From Actinomycetes bacterium (GTDB lineage Bacteria; Actinomycetota; Actinomycetes; Propionibacteriales; Nocardioidaceae), in assembly GCA_023417775.1 (NCBI GenBank), contig JAEZEJ010000052.1:1-56195 (forward strand): a stretch of DNA of 56,195 nt, in the 5' to 3' direction. Under the pieces are notes generated by a model, which was not told the DNA's origin, searched no databases, and was given only the letters and a program-made list of their open reading frames with translations. This document shows, in pieces, positions 1-8,200 of the stretch. A program made the position numbers and the translations under genes. Within the stretch, counting starts at the first letter, position 1. Each line of letters begins with the position of its first letter.

Positions 1-293
1 TAGACCGTCTCGGCGTCGTCCAGGTAGGCGATCGGGTCGAACGAGCCGCCCAGACCGAACTGGTCGAAGGGGTTCCCGAAGAAACCACCCACCGATGCGC
101 CGTAGGACATCGACCAGCCCCACAGCACGTAGATCACTCCGACAACCGCCATGGCCCCGAACGACAGCATCATCATGTTCAGCACGGACTTGCCGCGCAC
201 CATGCCGCCGTAGAAGAACGCAAGCCCCGGTGTCATCAGGAGCACGAGCGATGCCGAGGTCAGCATCCACGCGGATACTCCGGTATCCAACAT
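1..293 (-). CDS. amt: Ammonium transporter Amt, N-terminal part (runs off the window)
   Basis: Membrane channel for ammonium/ammonia uptake. The first 97 codons read from an ATG at 293 and include MTPGLAFFYGGMVRGKSVLN, the hallmark of the first membrane segments of Amt/MEP/Rh proteins, followed by a second hydrophobic segment ending in LWGWSMSYG. A GGAGGG ribosome binding site lies about 12 nt before the start. The gene continues beyond position 1, so the pore histidines and the C-terminus cannot be seen. It follows ftsY on the same strand, as in many actinobacteria where glnK and glnD come next. The GlnR-type box upstream implies nitrogen control. Confidence 0.93.
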   Translation of the reverse strand, partial: MLDTGVSAWMLTSASLVLLMTPGLAFFYGGMVRGKSVLNMMMLSFGAMAVVGVIYVLWGWSMSYGASVGGFFGNPFDQFGLGGSFDPIAYLDDAETV

Positions 294-353
294 CCTGATC
301 CGTCTCCCTCCACCGGTCGCTCGACCGGTCGGGGACAACGTTCACGGAGCGTG

Positions 354-391
354 GTTTCGGTGGCCGTGCGTCAGTGTTTCGAGCACGTGAC
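354..391 (-). promoter_or_regulatory. GlnR-type nitrogen-control box upstream of amt
   Basis: On the minus strand the region reads GTCAC-N6-GAAAC-N6-GCACG-N6-GAAAC. This matches the spacing of the actinobacterial GlnR consensus (gTnAC-n6-GaAAC, repeated). The first a-site and both b-sites are exact and the second a-site is degenerate. It ends about 60 nt before the amt start codon, as expected for activation of amt under nitrogen limitation. Assignment to GlnR is by motif only. Confidence 0.75.
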
Positions 392-453
392 AACCGGAGC
401 GTTCACGTAAACGTTGCGTGACGCAGGGCGTCCAGGGGGTGGAAGCCCCCGTC

Positions 454-1668
454 TCAGTCGCCGAGCAGCCCGTCGACGAAGGCCTCGGGCTCGAACGGTG
501 CGAGGTCGTCGGGGCCCTCGCCGAGGCCTACGAGCTTGACGGGCACGCCGAGCTCGCGCTGCACGGCCACGACGATGCCGCCCTTGGCCGTGCCGTCGAG
601 CTTGGTCAGCACCACGCCGGTGACGTCGACGACCTCGGAGAACACGCGCGCCTGGGTGAGTCCGTTCTGTCCGGTGGTCGCGTCGATGACCAGCAGCACC
701 TCGGTCACGGGCGCCTGCTTCTCGACCACGCGCTTGACCTTGCCCAGCTCGTCCATCAGCCCGGCCTTGGTGTGCAGGCGTCCGGCGGTGTCGACGAGCA
801 CGACATCGGCGTTCTCATCGATCCCCCGCTTGACGGTGTCGAAACCGACGCTGGCCGGGTCGCCGCCCTCGGGGCCGCGGACGGTCGGCACGCCGACCCG
901 CTGGCCCCAGGTCTCCAGCTGGTCCGCGGCGGCCGCGCGGAAGGTGTCTGCGGCGCCCAGGAGCACCGTCCGGTCCTCGGCGACCAGGACCCTGGCGAGC
1001 CGTCCGACGGTGGTGGTCTTGCCGGTGCCGTTCACTCCGACGACCAGGACGACGCCCGGGGCGCCGTCATCGCCGGTCGCGTGCAGGGTGCGGTCGAGGG
1101 ACGGGCCCACCAGACCGATCAGCTCCTCGCGCAGGATCGCCCGCGCGGTGTCGGCATCGGAGACGCCCTCGGCGGAGAGACGGGCGCGCAGATTGGCGAC
1201 GAGCTCGGTGGTCGGACCCACGCCGACATCGGCCGCCAGCAGGGTGTCCTCGATCTCCTCCCAGTCGTCCTCGCTGAGCTTGCCACCGCCCAGGAGGCTG
1301 AGCAGCCCCTTGCCGAGGCTGCTCTGAGAACGTGCCAGCCGGGCGCGCAGGCGCACCAGTCGGCCCTGCGGCGGCTCGGGCACCTCGACGGAGGGGGCCG
1401 AGGGCTCCTCGACCGGGGTCTCGGCGACGGGAGCACCGGTGTCGGTGGCCCGTGGTTCCTCCAGCTCGACGAAGTCGTCCTCGAGGAGCCCGTCATCGAC
1501 CGGTCCGGGCTCCGGCTCCTCGGGATGGTCGATGGTGCGCTCGGTGATCTGGTCGAGATCACGGGGCGAGGGCAGGCCGCGGTTCTTGCGCGCGACCAGC
1601 AGCCCGATACCGGCGCCGGCCACGACGACGACCGCGATGAGCAGGATGATCAGCAGTTCGGTGGTCAC
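454..1668 (-). CDS. ftsY: Signal recognition particle receptor FtsY
   Basis: SRP-dependent GTPase that docks ribosome-SRP complexes at the membrane. The 404-aa protein begins with a transmembrane segment (residues about 4-26, LLIILLIAVVVVAGAGIGLL), typical of actinobacterial FtsY. An acidic, proline-rich linker follows, then the NG domain: P-loop GVNGTGKTTT near residue 212, DTAGRLHTK near 294, and TKLDGTAKGG near 356. It lies between smc and amt, an order usual in actinobacteria, but here the cyd genes separate it from smc. The start is the ATG directly before the membrane segment. Confidence 0.96.
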   Translation of the reverse strand: MTTELLIILLIAVVVVAGAGIGLLVARKNRGLPSPRDLDQITERTIDHPEEPEPGPVDDGLLEDDFVELEEPRATDTGAPVAETPVEEPSAPSVEVPEPPQGRLVRLRARLARSQSSLGKGLLSLLGGGKLSEDDWEEIEDTLLAADVGVGPTTELVANLRARLSAEGVSDADTARAILREELIGLVGPSLDRTLHATGDDGAPGVVLVVGVNGTGKTTTVGRLARVLVAEDRTVLLGAADTFRAAAADQLETWGQRVGVPTVRGPEGGDPASVGFDTVKRGIDENADVVLVDTAGRLHTKAGLMDELGKVKRVVEKQAPVTEVLLVIDATTGQNGLTQARVFSEVVDVTGVVLTKLDGTAKGGIVVAVQRELGVPVKLVGLGEGPDDLAPFEPEAFVDGLLGD

Positions 1669-1742
1669 CCCACCACCCTAGGAGATGGCGCTGTCGTCCA
1701 CGGACGCCCCGCCGCGGTGTCGGCTCACGCGCCCGATCCGTC

Positions 1743-3359
1743 TCAGAGACGGATGGAGGCGGCGTCGAGCCGGACCACGCGCTCGATGCGTTCGAGAACC
1801 TCCGGAGCGTGGGAGATGACGATGACGCTGCGTTCGGGGGCGAGGTCGAGCAGGTCGTCCAGCAGCGCCCGCGCGGTCGGAGCGTCGAGGTGCTCGGTCG
1901 GCTCGTCGAGGACGACGATCCGATGATCGCCCAGCAGCAGTCGCGCCAGCGCCAACCGCTGACGCTCGCCACCGGAGAGTCGGCCGCCGTGCTCCCCGAC
2001 CGGGGTGTCGAGACCACGTGGCAGCGAGCGCACGAAGTCGCCGAGACCGGCACGATCGAGGGCCTCCATCGCGGCATCGTCGTCGGCTTTCGGGTCGGCG
2101 ATCCGCAGATTCTCACGGATCGTGGTGTCGAAGACGACCTCGTCCTGACCCAGATATCCGATACGCGTCCGGACATCGTCCGATCCGAGCTCGCGGACAT
2201 CGGCTCCGCCCAGCTGGATGGCTCCGGCGCGGGGCTCGATGAGACGCAGCAGCGTGTACGCGAGGGTCGACTTGCCGATGCCGCTGGGCCCGGTGAGCGC
2301 GACGACATCTCCCTCGTCGAGGTCGAGGTCGATGCCTTCGACCAGGGTGCTCTCCCAACCCACCGCGACACCGCGCAGGCACAGGGACCAGGACACCGGA
2401 AGCGCCACCGGCTGATCGGGTTCGGTGATCGGAGCGGGGAGCGCCGCGAGGGCGGCGATACGCGCATCGGCGTCCGCGACCGAGGGACGATGGCGCTCGG
2501 CATCGCCCCACGCCTCCAGGGGCTCGGCCAAGGCGATCGGCGCGAGGATCAGGACACCCACGACCACGACGGGAGCCCCGGTCGACCAGGCGGCGATGAG
2601 GGCGACGGCCGCGCCGGTCACCGCGAGCACGATGGCCGACGCGAGACCCACCGCACCCGCCCCGCGTCGTTGGGCGCCGGCGAGCTCGACGACGGAGCGG
2701 TCCGTCGTCTCGCGGAATCGGTCGCCCGCACCGAAGGCCACGAGGTCCGGACCGGCGAGCACGAGCTGCGACACGTCGGCGGCCAGCCGTCCCCGTGCGG
2801 CTGCCGCGCGCTGCCCGTCACGCCGGGCGGTGATACGGGCGACCGTGCTCCTGATCGCCACCGCGCTCAGCGCGACACCGGCGGCGACCACGAGACCGGA
2901 GCGGAGATCCAGGGCGGCCACCACGCCGATGACGACCGCCGAGGCCAGCAACCCGGTCCACCAGGGCAGTCGGATCCGCAGCAGCCGGTCCTGCCGGGTC
3001 TGGACATCGGTCACCACCCGGCTCACCACATCGCCGCGCCGTTGCCCGGTGAGTCCCGCCGGAGCGATCCGGTTCAGCTGGCGGTAGACATCGACTCGAT
3101 CCGCCGTGGCATCGCGGAGCGCGACATCGTGGGTCATCAACCGCTCGACGTAGCGGAAGACGGCGCGGGCGATGCCGAAGGCGCGGACCGAGACGATCGC
3201 CACCATGAGGTAGAGCACCGGGGGCTGCTGGGCCGCTCGGACGATGAGCCATGCGGCCGCCAACAGCAGTCCGATCGCCGAGAGCTGGGCGAGCACGCCC
3301 ATGAGCACGCCCAGTCCCAGCCGCCGGCCGCGCTTCCAGTCGCGCCCCTCCCCGCTCAC
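1743..3359 (-). CDS. cydC: Thiol reductant ABC exporter subunit CydC
   Basis: One half of the CydDC heterodimeric ABC exporter, which moves cysteine/glutathione-type thiols across the membrane and is needed to assemble cytochrome bd. The 538-aa product has an N-terminal membrane domain and a C-terminal ATPase: Walker A GPSGIGKSTL near residue 360, signature LSGGERQR near 461, Walker B IVVLDEPTE near 482. I chose the GTG at 3359 because GGGGGAGG lies just upstream. The longer reading from 3434 would add 25 residues that are only translated palindromic repeat. Last gene of the cydABDC operon, separated from cydD by the 68-bp repeat. Confidence 0.9.
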   Translation of the reverse strand: MSGEGRDWKRGRRLGLGVLMGVLAQLSAIGLLLAAAWLIVRAAQQPPVLYLMVAIVSVRAFGIARAVFRYVERLMTHDVALRDATADRVDVYRQLNRIAPAGLTGQRRGDVVSRVVTDVQTRQDRLLRIRLPWWTGLLASAVVIGVVAALDLRSGLVVAAGVALSAVAIRSTVARITARRDGQRAAAARGRLAADVSQLVLAGPDLVAFGAGDRFRETTDRSVVELAGAQRRGAGAVGLASAIVLAVTGAAVALIAAWSTGAPVVVVGVLILAPIALAEPLEAWGDAERHRPSVADADARIAALAALPAPITEPDQPVALPVSWSLCLRGVAVGWESTLVEGIDLDLDEGDVVALTGPSGIGKSTLAYTLLRLIEPRAGAIQLGGADVRELGSDDVRTRIGYLGQDEVVFDTTIRENLRIADPKADDDAAMEALDRAGLGDFVRSLPRGLDTPVGEHGGRLSGGERQRLALARLLLGDHRIVVLDEPTEHLDAPTARALLDDLLDLAPERSVIVISHAPEVLERIERVVRLDAASIRL

Positions 3360-3374
3360 GAGACCTCCCCCTGT

Positions 3375-3442
3375 ACCGAGATTTGCTCCCCATTCGTCGA
3401 CCAGCAGTGCCCCCGGTTGGCGAATGGGGAGCAAATCTCGGT
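3375..3442. repeat. 68-bp palindromic interspersed repeat, copy 1
   Basis: Near-perfect inverted repeat between cydD and cydC. The arms 3374-3396 and 3421-3443 are 23 bp and fully complementary, with terminal ACCGAGATTTGCT and AGCAAATCTCGGT. The 24-nt centre carries CGTCGACC and GGTTGGCG. A second 68-bp copy with the same ends and a similar core lies at 37696-37763. No reading frame or flanking duplication is evident. It probably folds into a long RNA hairpin inside the cyd mRNA. Confidence 0.88.
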
Positions 3443-3456
3443 ACTCGCCGAGCTCC

Positions 3457-5076
3457 TCATACCGCCGCCGCCTCGACGGGGGCGACGGTGACGATGCGAT
3501 CCGCCGCGGCGATGGTCTCCGGCCGGTGCGCGACGGCGAGCACCGTGACGTCGAGTCGGCGGATGGCGGCGATCAGCGCGGCCTCGTGGGCGGCATCGAG
3601 GCCCGCCGTCGGCTCGTCCAGTAACACCAGCCAAGCTCCGCTCTCGCGCACTCGCAGGAGGGCACGGGCCACCGCGAGACGGCGTCGCTCGCCCGCCGAC
3701 AGGTCGGCGGCATCCTCGCGGACTGGCCGATCGACGCTCAGCGGCAGTCCCACGTCGCCCAGGGCCCGCTCGATCGCCGCGCGGTCCGCATCGGGGCATC
3801 CGAGCGCGACATTGTCGCCGATCGTCCCCTCGATCAGCCCCGGTACCTGCGGCACCCACGCGATCTGCTCGCGCCAGGCGGCGATGTCGAGCTCGGCGAG
3901 GTCGGTCTCCCCCACCCGCACGGTGCCGGCATCCGGCCGGAGCATGCCGAGTAGCACGGCGAGCAGCGTCGACTTGCCGCCGCCGGAAGGGCCGGTCACG
4001 GCGACGAACTCCTGCGGATGGATCGCGAAGCGGTCCAGGCAGAGCGAGGGCCGCCCTCGGTCGCCATGGTCGACCTCGAGATCCTCGACGAACACAGACA
4101 CCGCCTCCCGCGGCGGCGGCGTCTCTCCCCCATGACGCTCGTGATCGAGCAGCTCGAGGATCTCGACCGTCGCCTCGGCACCCTCGGTCGAATCGTGGAA
4201 CAGCGTCCCGACCCGCCGGACCGGCAGGTACGCCTCCGGGGCCAGGAGCAGCACCAGCATCGCCGGGCCGAGCTCCATATTCCCCTCGACGACACGCAGA
4301 CCCACACTGACCGCGACGAGCGCGACGGAGATGGTGGAGAACAGCTCGAGCACCAGTGAGGACAGGAAGGCCAGACGCAGGGCCCGCATCGACTCGTCAC
4401 GATGCCGGTCGCCCACCTCCCGGAGCCCCTTCTCCTGGGGCCGGCCGAAGATCTTGAGCACGACGAGCCCGTCGAGAACATCGGCGAAGTGCCGGCCGAG
4501 GCGCTCCATCGCGGCCCATCGGCGCTGCACCTTGTCGCGGGTGAGCAGACCCACCAAGGCCATGAAGATGCCGATCAGCGGCAATGTCACCACGATGATG
4601 ACGGCCGAGAGCAGGTCGACCCAGGCGACGACCACGATCACCGCGGCCGGCACGATGGCCGCGAGCGCCAGCTGCGGCAGGAAGCGGCCGATATAGCCGT
4701 CGAAGGCGTCCATGCCCGGGCCGAGCAGGGCGATCACCCGCGAGCTCTCCGGGCGCGGTCCCAGCCGCCGCGGGTCCAGGAGGTCATCGACGACCTCGGC
4801 GCGCAGCTCGGCCTTGACGCGCACCGACGCGCGCTCGGCGATCACGGCGTGCAGCCAGGCGACCACCGCGCGGAGCCCGAAGGCCAGCACGATCCCGAGC
4901 GGCAGGGCGTACACCGCACTGCCCTCGAACCGCCGCGCCACCACCTCGGCCACCATCCAGGAGACCGCGATGACGAGCACCGCCGTCGCGGTGCCGAGCG
5001 CGACGCTCCAGCCGAGGTGCCGACGGACCGTCGCGGACCGTCGCACCAGGCGCGGATCGAGTGGCTTAGTGGGCAT
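3457..5076 (-). CDS. cydD: Thiol reductant ABC exporter subunit CydD
   Basis: Partner of CydC in the thiol exporter that supports cytochrome bd maturation. The 539-aa protein has an N-terminal six-helix membrane domain and a C-terminal ATPase with Walker A GPSGGGKSTL near residue 362, Walker B LVLLDEPTAGLD near 485, and LSAGERRR near 459. The signature has Ala instead of the usual second residue Gly. Its ATG at 5076 overlaps the end of cydB by 11 nt, suggesting translational coupling. The 68-bp repeat lies directly downstream. Confidence 0.93.
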   Translation of the reverse strand: MPTKPLDPRLVRRSATVRRHLGWSVALGTATAVLVIAVSWMVAEVVARRFEGSAVYALPLGIVLAFGLRAVVAWLHAVIAERASVRVKAELRAEVVDDLLDPRRLGPRPESSRVIALLGPGMDAFDGYIGRFLPQLALAAIVPAAVIVVVAWVDLLSAVIIVVTLPLIGIFMALVGLLTRDKVQRRWAAMERLGRHFADVLDGLVVLKIFGRPQEKGLREVGDRHRDESMRALRLAFLSSLVLELFSTISVALVAVSVGLRVVEGNMELGPAMLVLLLAPEAYLPVRRVGTLFHDSTEGAEATVEILELLDHERHGGETPPPREAVSVFVEDLEVDHGDRGRPSLCLDRFAIHPQEFVAVTGPSGGGKSTLLAVLLGMLRPDAGTVRVGETDLAELDIAAWREQIAWVPQVPGLIEGTIGDNVALGCPDADRAAIERALGDVGLPLSVDRPVREDAADLSAGERRRLAVARALLRVRESGAWLVLLDEPTAGLDAAHEAALIAAIRRLDVTVLAVAHRPETIAAADRIVTVAPVEAAAV

Positions 5077-6070
5077 CGGCGGGGATCTGCTCGGCGCTGA
5101 TGCGCTTGCGGAACACCCAGTACGACCAGATCTGGTAGCCGATGACGATCGGGAGGAAGACCACCGCCGACCAGGTCATGATCTTCAGGGTGTACGGCGT
5201 TGAGGAGGCGGACTCGACGGTGAGGCCGTACGCGGGATCGACCGTCGAGGGCATGACCTCGGGGAAGAGCGCGACGAAGAGCATCGCCACCACGAAGCCG
5301 ATGGCCAGGAAGGTGCCGGTGAAGGCCCAGCCGTCGCGCTGCGCGAAGGAGGCGAGCATCGCGGCCACGAAGGCCGCCGCGCCGAGGACACCGAGCACCC
5401 ACACGATCGCCTCGCCATGGGACAGACCGGTCCAGACGATGAAGGCGACCGCCAGTACGCCCGCCACGACCCCGGCACGCTGCGCGAAGACATGGGCGCG
5501 CTCGCGGATCTCGCCGGCGGTCTTGAGCGCCACGAAGAGCGCGCCGTGCACCAGGAAGACGGACAGGGTGACGAGGCCGCCCAGCAGAGCGTAGGGATTG
5601 AGCAGATTGAAGAATCCGCCGACGTACTCGCCGCTGGCGTCGATCGGGACACCTCGCACGATATTGGCGAAGGCCACACCCCACAGCAACGCAGGGACGA
5701 AGGAGCCGATGATGATCATCCAGTCCCAGCGGTCCCGCCACTGCTGTTCGTCACGGGTCCCGCGGTACTCGAAGGCCACGCCCCGCACGATCAAGGCGAT
5801 CAGGATGAGGAACAGCGGCAGGTAGAACCCGCTGAACAAGGTCGCGTACCACTCGGGGAAGGCGGCGAACATCGCACCGCCCGCCACGATGAGCCACACC
5901 TCGTTGCCGTCCCAGACCGGGCCGATGGTGTTGATGAGGACGCGACGTTCCTTGTCGTTCTTGGCGAAGATGCCGACCAGCATCCCGACGCCGAAGTCGA
6001 ATCCCTCCAGGACGAAGTAGCCCACGAAGAGGAAGGCGATGAAGATGAACCAGAGCGTGGTGAGTTCCAT
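5066..6070 (-). CDS. cydB: Cytochrome bd quinol oxidase subunit II
   Basis: Second integral membrane subunit of cytochrome bd, a high-affinity quinol:O2 oxidoreductase. The 334-aa protein starts MELTTLWFIFIAFLFVGYFV and contains GFDFGVGML and NEVWLIVAGGAMFAAFPEWY, both highly characteristic of CydB. Multiple hydrophobic helices run the full length, which is usual for the family. It follows cydA by 14 nt and overlaps cydD, so the four genes form one operon. Confidence 0.97.
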   Translation of the reverse strand: MELTTLWFIFIAFLFVGYFVLEGFDFGVGMLVGIFAKNDKERRVLINTIGPVWDGNEVWLIVAGGAMFAAFPEWYATLFSGFYLPLFLILIALIVRGVAFEYRGTRDEQQWRDRWDWMIIIGSFVPALLWGVAFANIVRGVPIDASGEYVGGFFNLLNPYALLGGLVTLSVFLVHGALFVALKTAGEIRERAHVFAQRAGVVAGVLAVAFIVWTGLSHGEAIVWVLGVLGAAAFVAAMLASFAQRDGWAFTGTFLAIGFVVAMLFVALFPEVMPSTVDPAYGLTVESASSTPYTLKIMTWSAVVFLPIVIGYQIWSYWVFRKRISAEQIPADAH

Positions 6071-6084
6071 GAGTCCGTCCTCAC

Positions 6085-7515
6085 TCAGTAGGCGAAGGCC
6101 AGCGGGGCGTTGGGGTCGTCATCGGGTTCCTCGGCCGGCGGATTCGCATCGGGCAGGCCCTTGCCGATGAAGCGCAAGAGGAGCTTGACCTCGATCACGG
6201 CGAGGATGCCGTAGAGCAGGGTGAAGCCGATCATCGATGTCCAGACCTGCGCGGCCGACACCGAGGGAGAGACTCCCGTGGCCGTCGGCATCAGGCCGAA
6301 CACGACCCACGGCTGCCGCCCCATCTCGGTGAAGATCCAGCCGAAGGAGTTGGCTGCGATCGGCAGCAGCGGCAGCATCACGGCGGTGAACAGCAGCAGC
6401 CGGGTGCGGCGGGTGCCGAGCTGCGGGGTGTGCCCGCCACGGATCGACCAGAGCAGCCAGGCACCGCCGATCATCGCGAGAGCTCCGGCGGTGATCATCA
6501 TCCGGAAGCTCCAGTAGGTCACCGGGATATTGGGCGAGAAGTCCTCCAGGCCCGTTTCGCTGTAGGTCTCGCGGTACTCCTCGTTGAGGGAGTCGATGCC
6601 GCGCACCTCTCCGTCGAGGGATCCGGTGCCGAGATAGGACAGCAGGTGCGGGATCTCCAGCTGGAAGATCGGCTCGCTGCCGTCGAGCGTGCCGATCGTG
6701 AGCAGTGAGAAGGGTGCCGGCTGCGCATCCTCGTAGAGGCCTTCGGCGGCTGCCATCTTCATCGGCTGGACCTCGGTCATGACCTTGCCCTGGATGTCGC
6801 CGGTGACGATCGTGCCGAGGCCGGCGATCAACAGGGCGATCGCGCCGAGCTTGACGCCGCTGCGGTAGGCGCTGGCGTCCTCACCCGGCTTGCGGACGAG
6901 CTTCCAGAAGGCGACGCCCGCGACGAAGCCGCCGCCGACCATGAAGGCGGCGAAGAGCGTGTGCGGCAGGGTGATGAGGACGACCTTGTTGGTGAGCACC
7001 TCGGCGAAGCTCTCGAGCTCCGCCCGCCCACGCTCGGCATTGAAGGTGTAGCCGACCGGGTTCTGCATGAAGGAGTTCGCGGCGAGGATGAAGTAGGCGC
7101 TGACGGCGGTCCCGATGGCGGCGATCCAGATGCAGGCGAGGTGCAGGCCCGGCTTGAGCCGGTCCCAGCCGAAGATCCACAGACCGAGGAAGGTCGATTC
7201 CAGGAAGAAGGCCAGCAGTCCCTCGATCGCCAGCGGAGCGCCGAAGATATCGCCCACGAACCGCGAGTAGGACGACCAGTTCATGCCGAACTGGAACTCC
7301 TGCACGATGCCGGTGACGATGCCCATCGCGAAGTTGATGAGGAAGAGCTTGCCGAAGAAGCGCGTGAGCCGGAGCCACTTCTCGTCGTCCGTGCGGCGCC
7401 ATGCGGTCTGCATGATGGCGACCAGGAAGGCCAGCGAGATCGTCATGGGGACGAAGAAGAAGTGGTAGACCGTCGTGATACCGAATTGCCAGCGCGCGAG
7501 GTCGAGTGCCTCCAT
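6085..7515 (-). CDS. cydA: Cytochrome bd quinol oxidase subunit I
   Basis: Heme-carrying subunit of cytochrome bd. His18 (in TTVYHFF) matches the heme b595 ligand, and the His in LPHTLFAAF near residue 182 a heme b558 ligand. The Arg-x-Met of FRMM near 340 supplies the Met axial ligand, and GRQPW lies near 398. The acidic pair in APLAIEGLLAFFLEST near residues 99 and 107 matches the proton-channel glutamates. At 476 aa with a short quinol loop it fits the short-Q-loop type. First gene of cydABDC, with AAAGGA before the ATG, under the Rex-type operator. Confidence 0.97.
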   Translation of the reverse strand: MEALDLARWQFGITTVYHFFFVPMTISLAFLVAIMQTAWRRTDDEKWLRLTRFFGKLFLINFAMGIVTGIVQEFQFGMNWSSYSRFVGDIFGAPLAIEGLLAFFLESTFLGLWIFGWDRLKPGLHLACIWIAAIGTAVSAYFILAANSFMQNPVGYTFNAERGRAELESFAEVLTNKVVLITLPHTLFAAFMVGGGFVAGVAFWKLVRKPGEDASAYRSGVKLGAIALLIAGLGTIVTGDIQGKVMTEVQPMKMAAAEGLYEDAQPAPFSLLTIGTLDGSEPIFQLEIPHLLSYLGTGSLDGEVRGIDSLNEEYRETYSETGLEDFSPNIPVTYWSFRMMITAGALAMIGGAWLLWSIRGGHTPQLGTRRTRLLLFTAVMLPLLPIAANSFGWIFTEMGRQPWVVFGLMPTATGVSPSVSAAQVWTSMIGFTLLYGILAVIEVKLLLRFIGKGLPDANPPAEEPDDDPNAPLAFAY

Positions 7516-7559
7516 CGCCTTTGTCCTTTCGCCACAGTCGACACGACCCTGTGCCGACG

Positions 7560-7588
7560 AGATCAGCGTACGCCCGCCCGAGGGTCAA
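7560..7588 (-). promoter_or_regulatory. Probable cydABDC promoter
   Basis: On the minus strand a -35 box TTGACC (7588-7583) is separated by 17 nt from a -10 box TGATCT (7565-7560), followed by an untranslated leader of roughly 40 nt to the cydA ATG. The Rex-like palindromes lie just upstream of the -35 box. Boxes were assigned by eye. Confidence 0.55.
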
Positions 7589-7598
7589 GTTCCATTTT

Positions 7599-7626
7599 TC
7601 ACAAGCGTTTGTGACGATCTTCACAA
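7599..7626. promoter_or_regulatory. Rex (NADH/NAD+ sensor) operator, three half-sites
   Basis: A perfect Rex-type palindrome TTGTGA-N6-TCACAA lies at 7609-7626. A further half-site TCACAA at 7599-7604 forms a second, tighter palindrome (TCACAA-N4-TTGTGA) with the left half of the first. In Streptomyces, Rex represses the cyd operon through this consensus when NADH is low. The site lies about 94-117 nt upstream of cydA and 10 nt upstream of the -35 box. The rex gene itself is not in this window. Confidence 0.8.
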
Positions 7627-7668
7627 GGTGAGTGGGTGGCCATGCCTCATCCCCCGTCCCCGGTGGCT

Positions 7669-7750
7669 CGCGAGTGGTGCAATCTCGTCCGCGATTGGTG
7701 CACATTCGCCCCCCTCCGGCGATCTCGGGGGCGAATTCGCACCACTCGCG
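7669..7750. repeat. Inverted repeat between the thioesterase gene and the cydA promoter
   Basis: Outer arms CGCGAGTGGTGC (7669-7680) and GCACCACTCGCG (7739-7750) are perfectly complementary. Inside them, ATTCGCCCCC and a GGGGGCGAAT-type arm also pair. The left side carries an extra stretch with a partial duplication of ATTGGTGCA. It may end transcription of the smc-thioesterase unit or be a degenerate mobile palindrome. The sequence differs from the 68-bp repeat family. Confidence 0.6.
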
Positions 7751-7777
7751 GAAGCCCTCGACGAGAGCGTAGGTGGG

Positions 7778-8200
7778 TCAGACGACGAGGGGTTCGAGGA
7801 CGGCGCGGATCGGCTCGGGGACGGGCGTGACGTCGCGGCCCTCCCCCGCCACGTACACGTGCACGAAACGACCGACCGCCGCCGGCTCGTCGACACCCTG
7901 GAAGAGGCCGATCTCGTACACCACACTCGACCGGCCGAGCTTGGTGACGGCGAGACCCGCCTCGACCGGCAGCGGGAAACGCAGCTCGCGCAGGAACCGG
8001 CAGCCGGTCTCGGCCACGATGCCGTAGGCGTCGAGCCGACGGATATCGATGCCGGTCGCCTCGATCAGGTACCCGTTGACCGCCGTGTCGAAGTACGAGT
8101 AGTACTTGACATTGTTGACGTGACCGTACACATCCTCGTCCTCCCACCGGGTGCCGATCGGACGCAGTATCGGATAGGCCGAGCGGAGCCGTTCGGTCAC
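7778..8200 (-). CDS. Hotdog-fold acyl-CoA thioesterase (4HBT family)
   Basis: Predicted acyl-CoA thioesterase of 140 aa, a normal length for single hotdog domains. The segment RWEDEDVYGHVNNVKYYSYFD is the 4HBT/YbgC-FcbC signature: an Asp near the start of the central helix and the GHVNN turn. The substrate cannot be read from the sequence. Its ATG overlaps the smc stop codon by 4 nt (ATGA), so it is translated from the smc mRNA. Confidence 0.88.
   Translation of the reverse strand: MTERLRSAYPILRPIGTRWEDEDVYGHVNNVKYYSYFDTAVNGYLIEATGIDIRRLDAYGIVAETGCRFLRELRFPLPVEAGLAVTKLGRSSVVYEIGLFQGVDEPAAVGRFVHVYVAGEGRDVTPVPEPIRAVLEPLVV

Noticed and set aside
418..1926. 502-aa plus-strand open frame over ftsY
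   Set aside because: It is antisense to ftsY, which has all its GTPase motifs; long antisense frames are expected at this GC content.
3360..3434. 25-residue N-terminal extension of CydC
   Set aside because: The added residues are translation of the 68-bp palindrome; a GTG with a good ribosome binding site lies at 3359.
1809..3491. 560-aa plus-strand open frame over cydC
   Set aside because: Low-complexity Arg/Gly/Asp composition and fully antisense to a clear ABC exporter gene.
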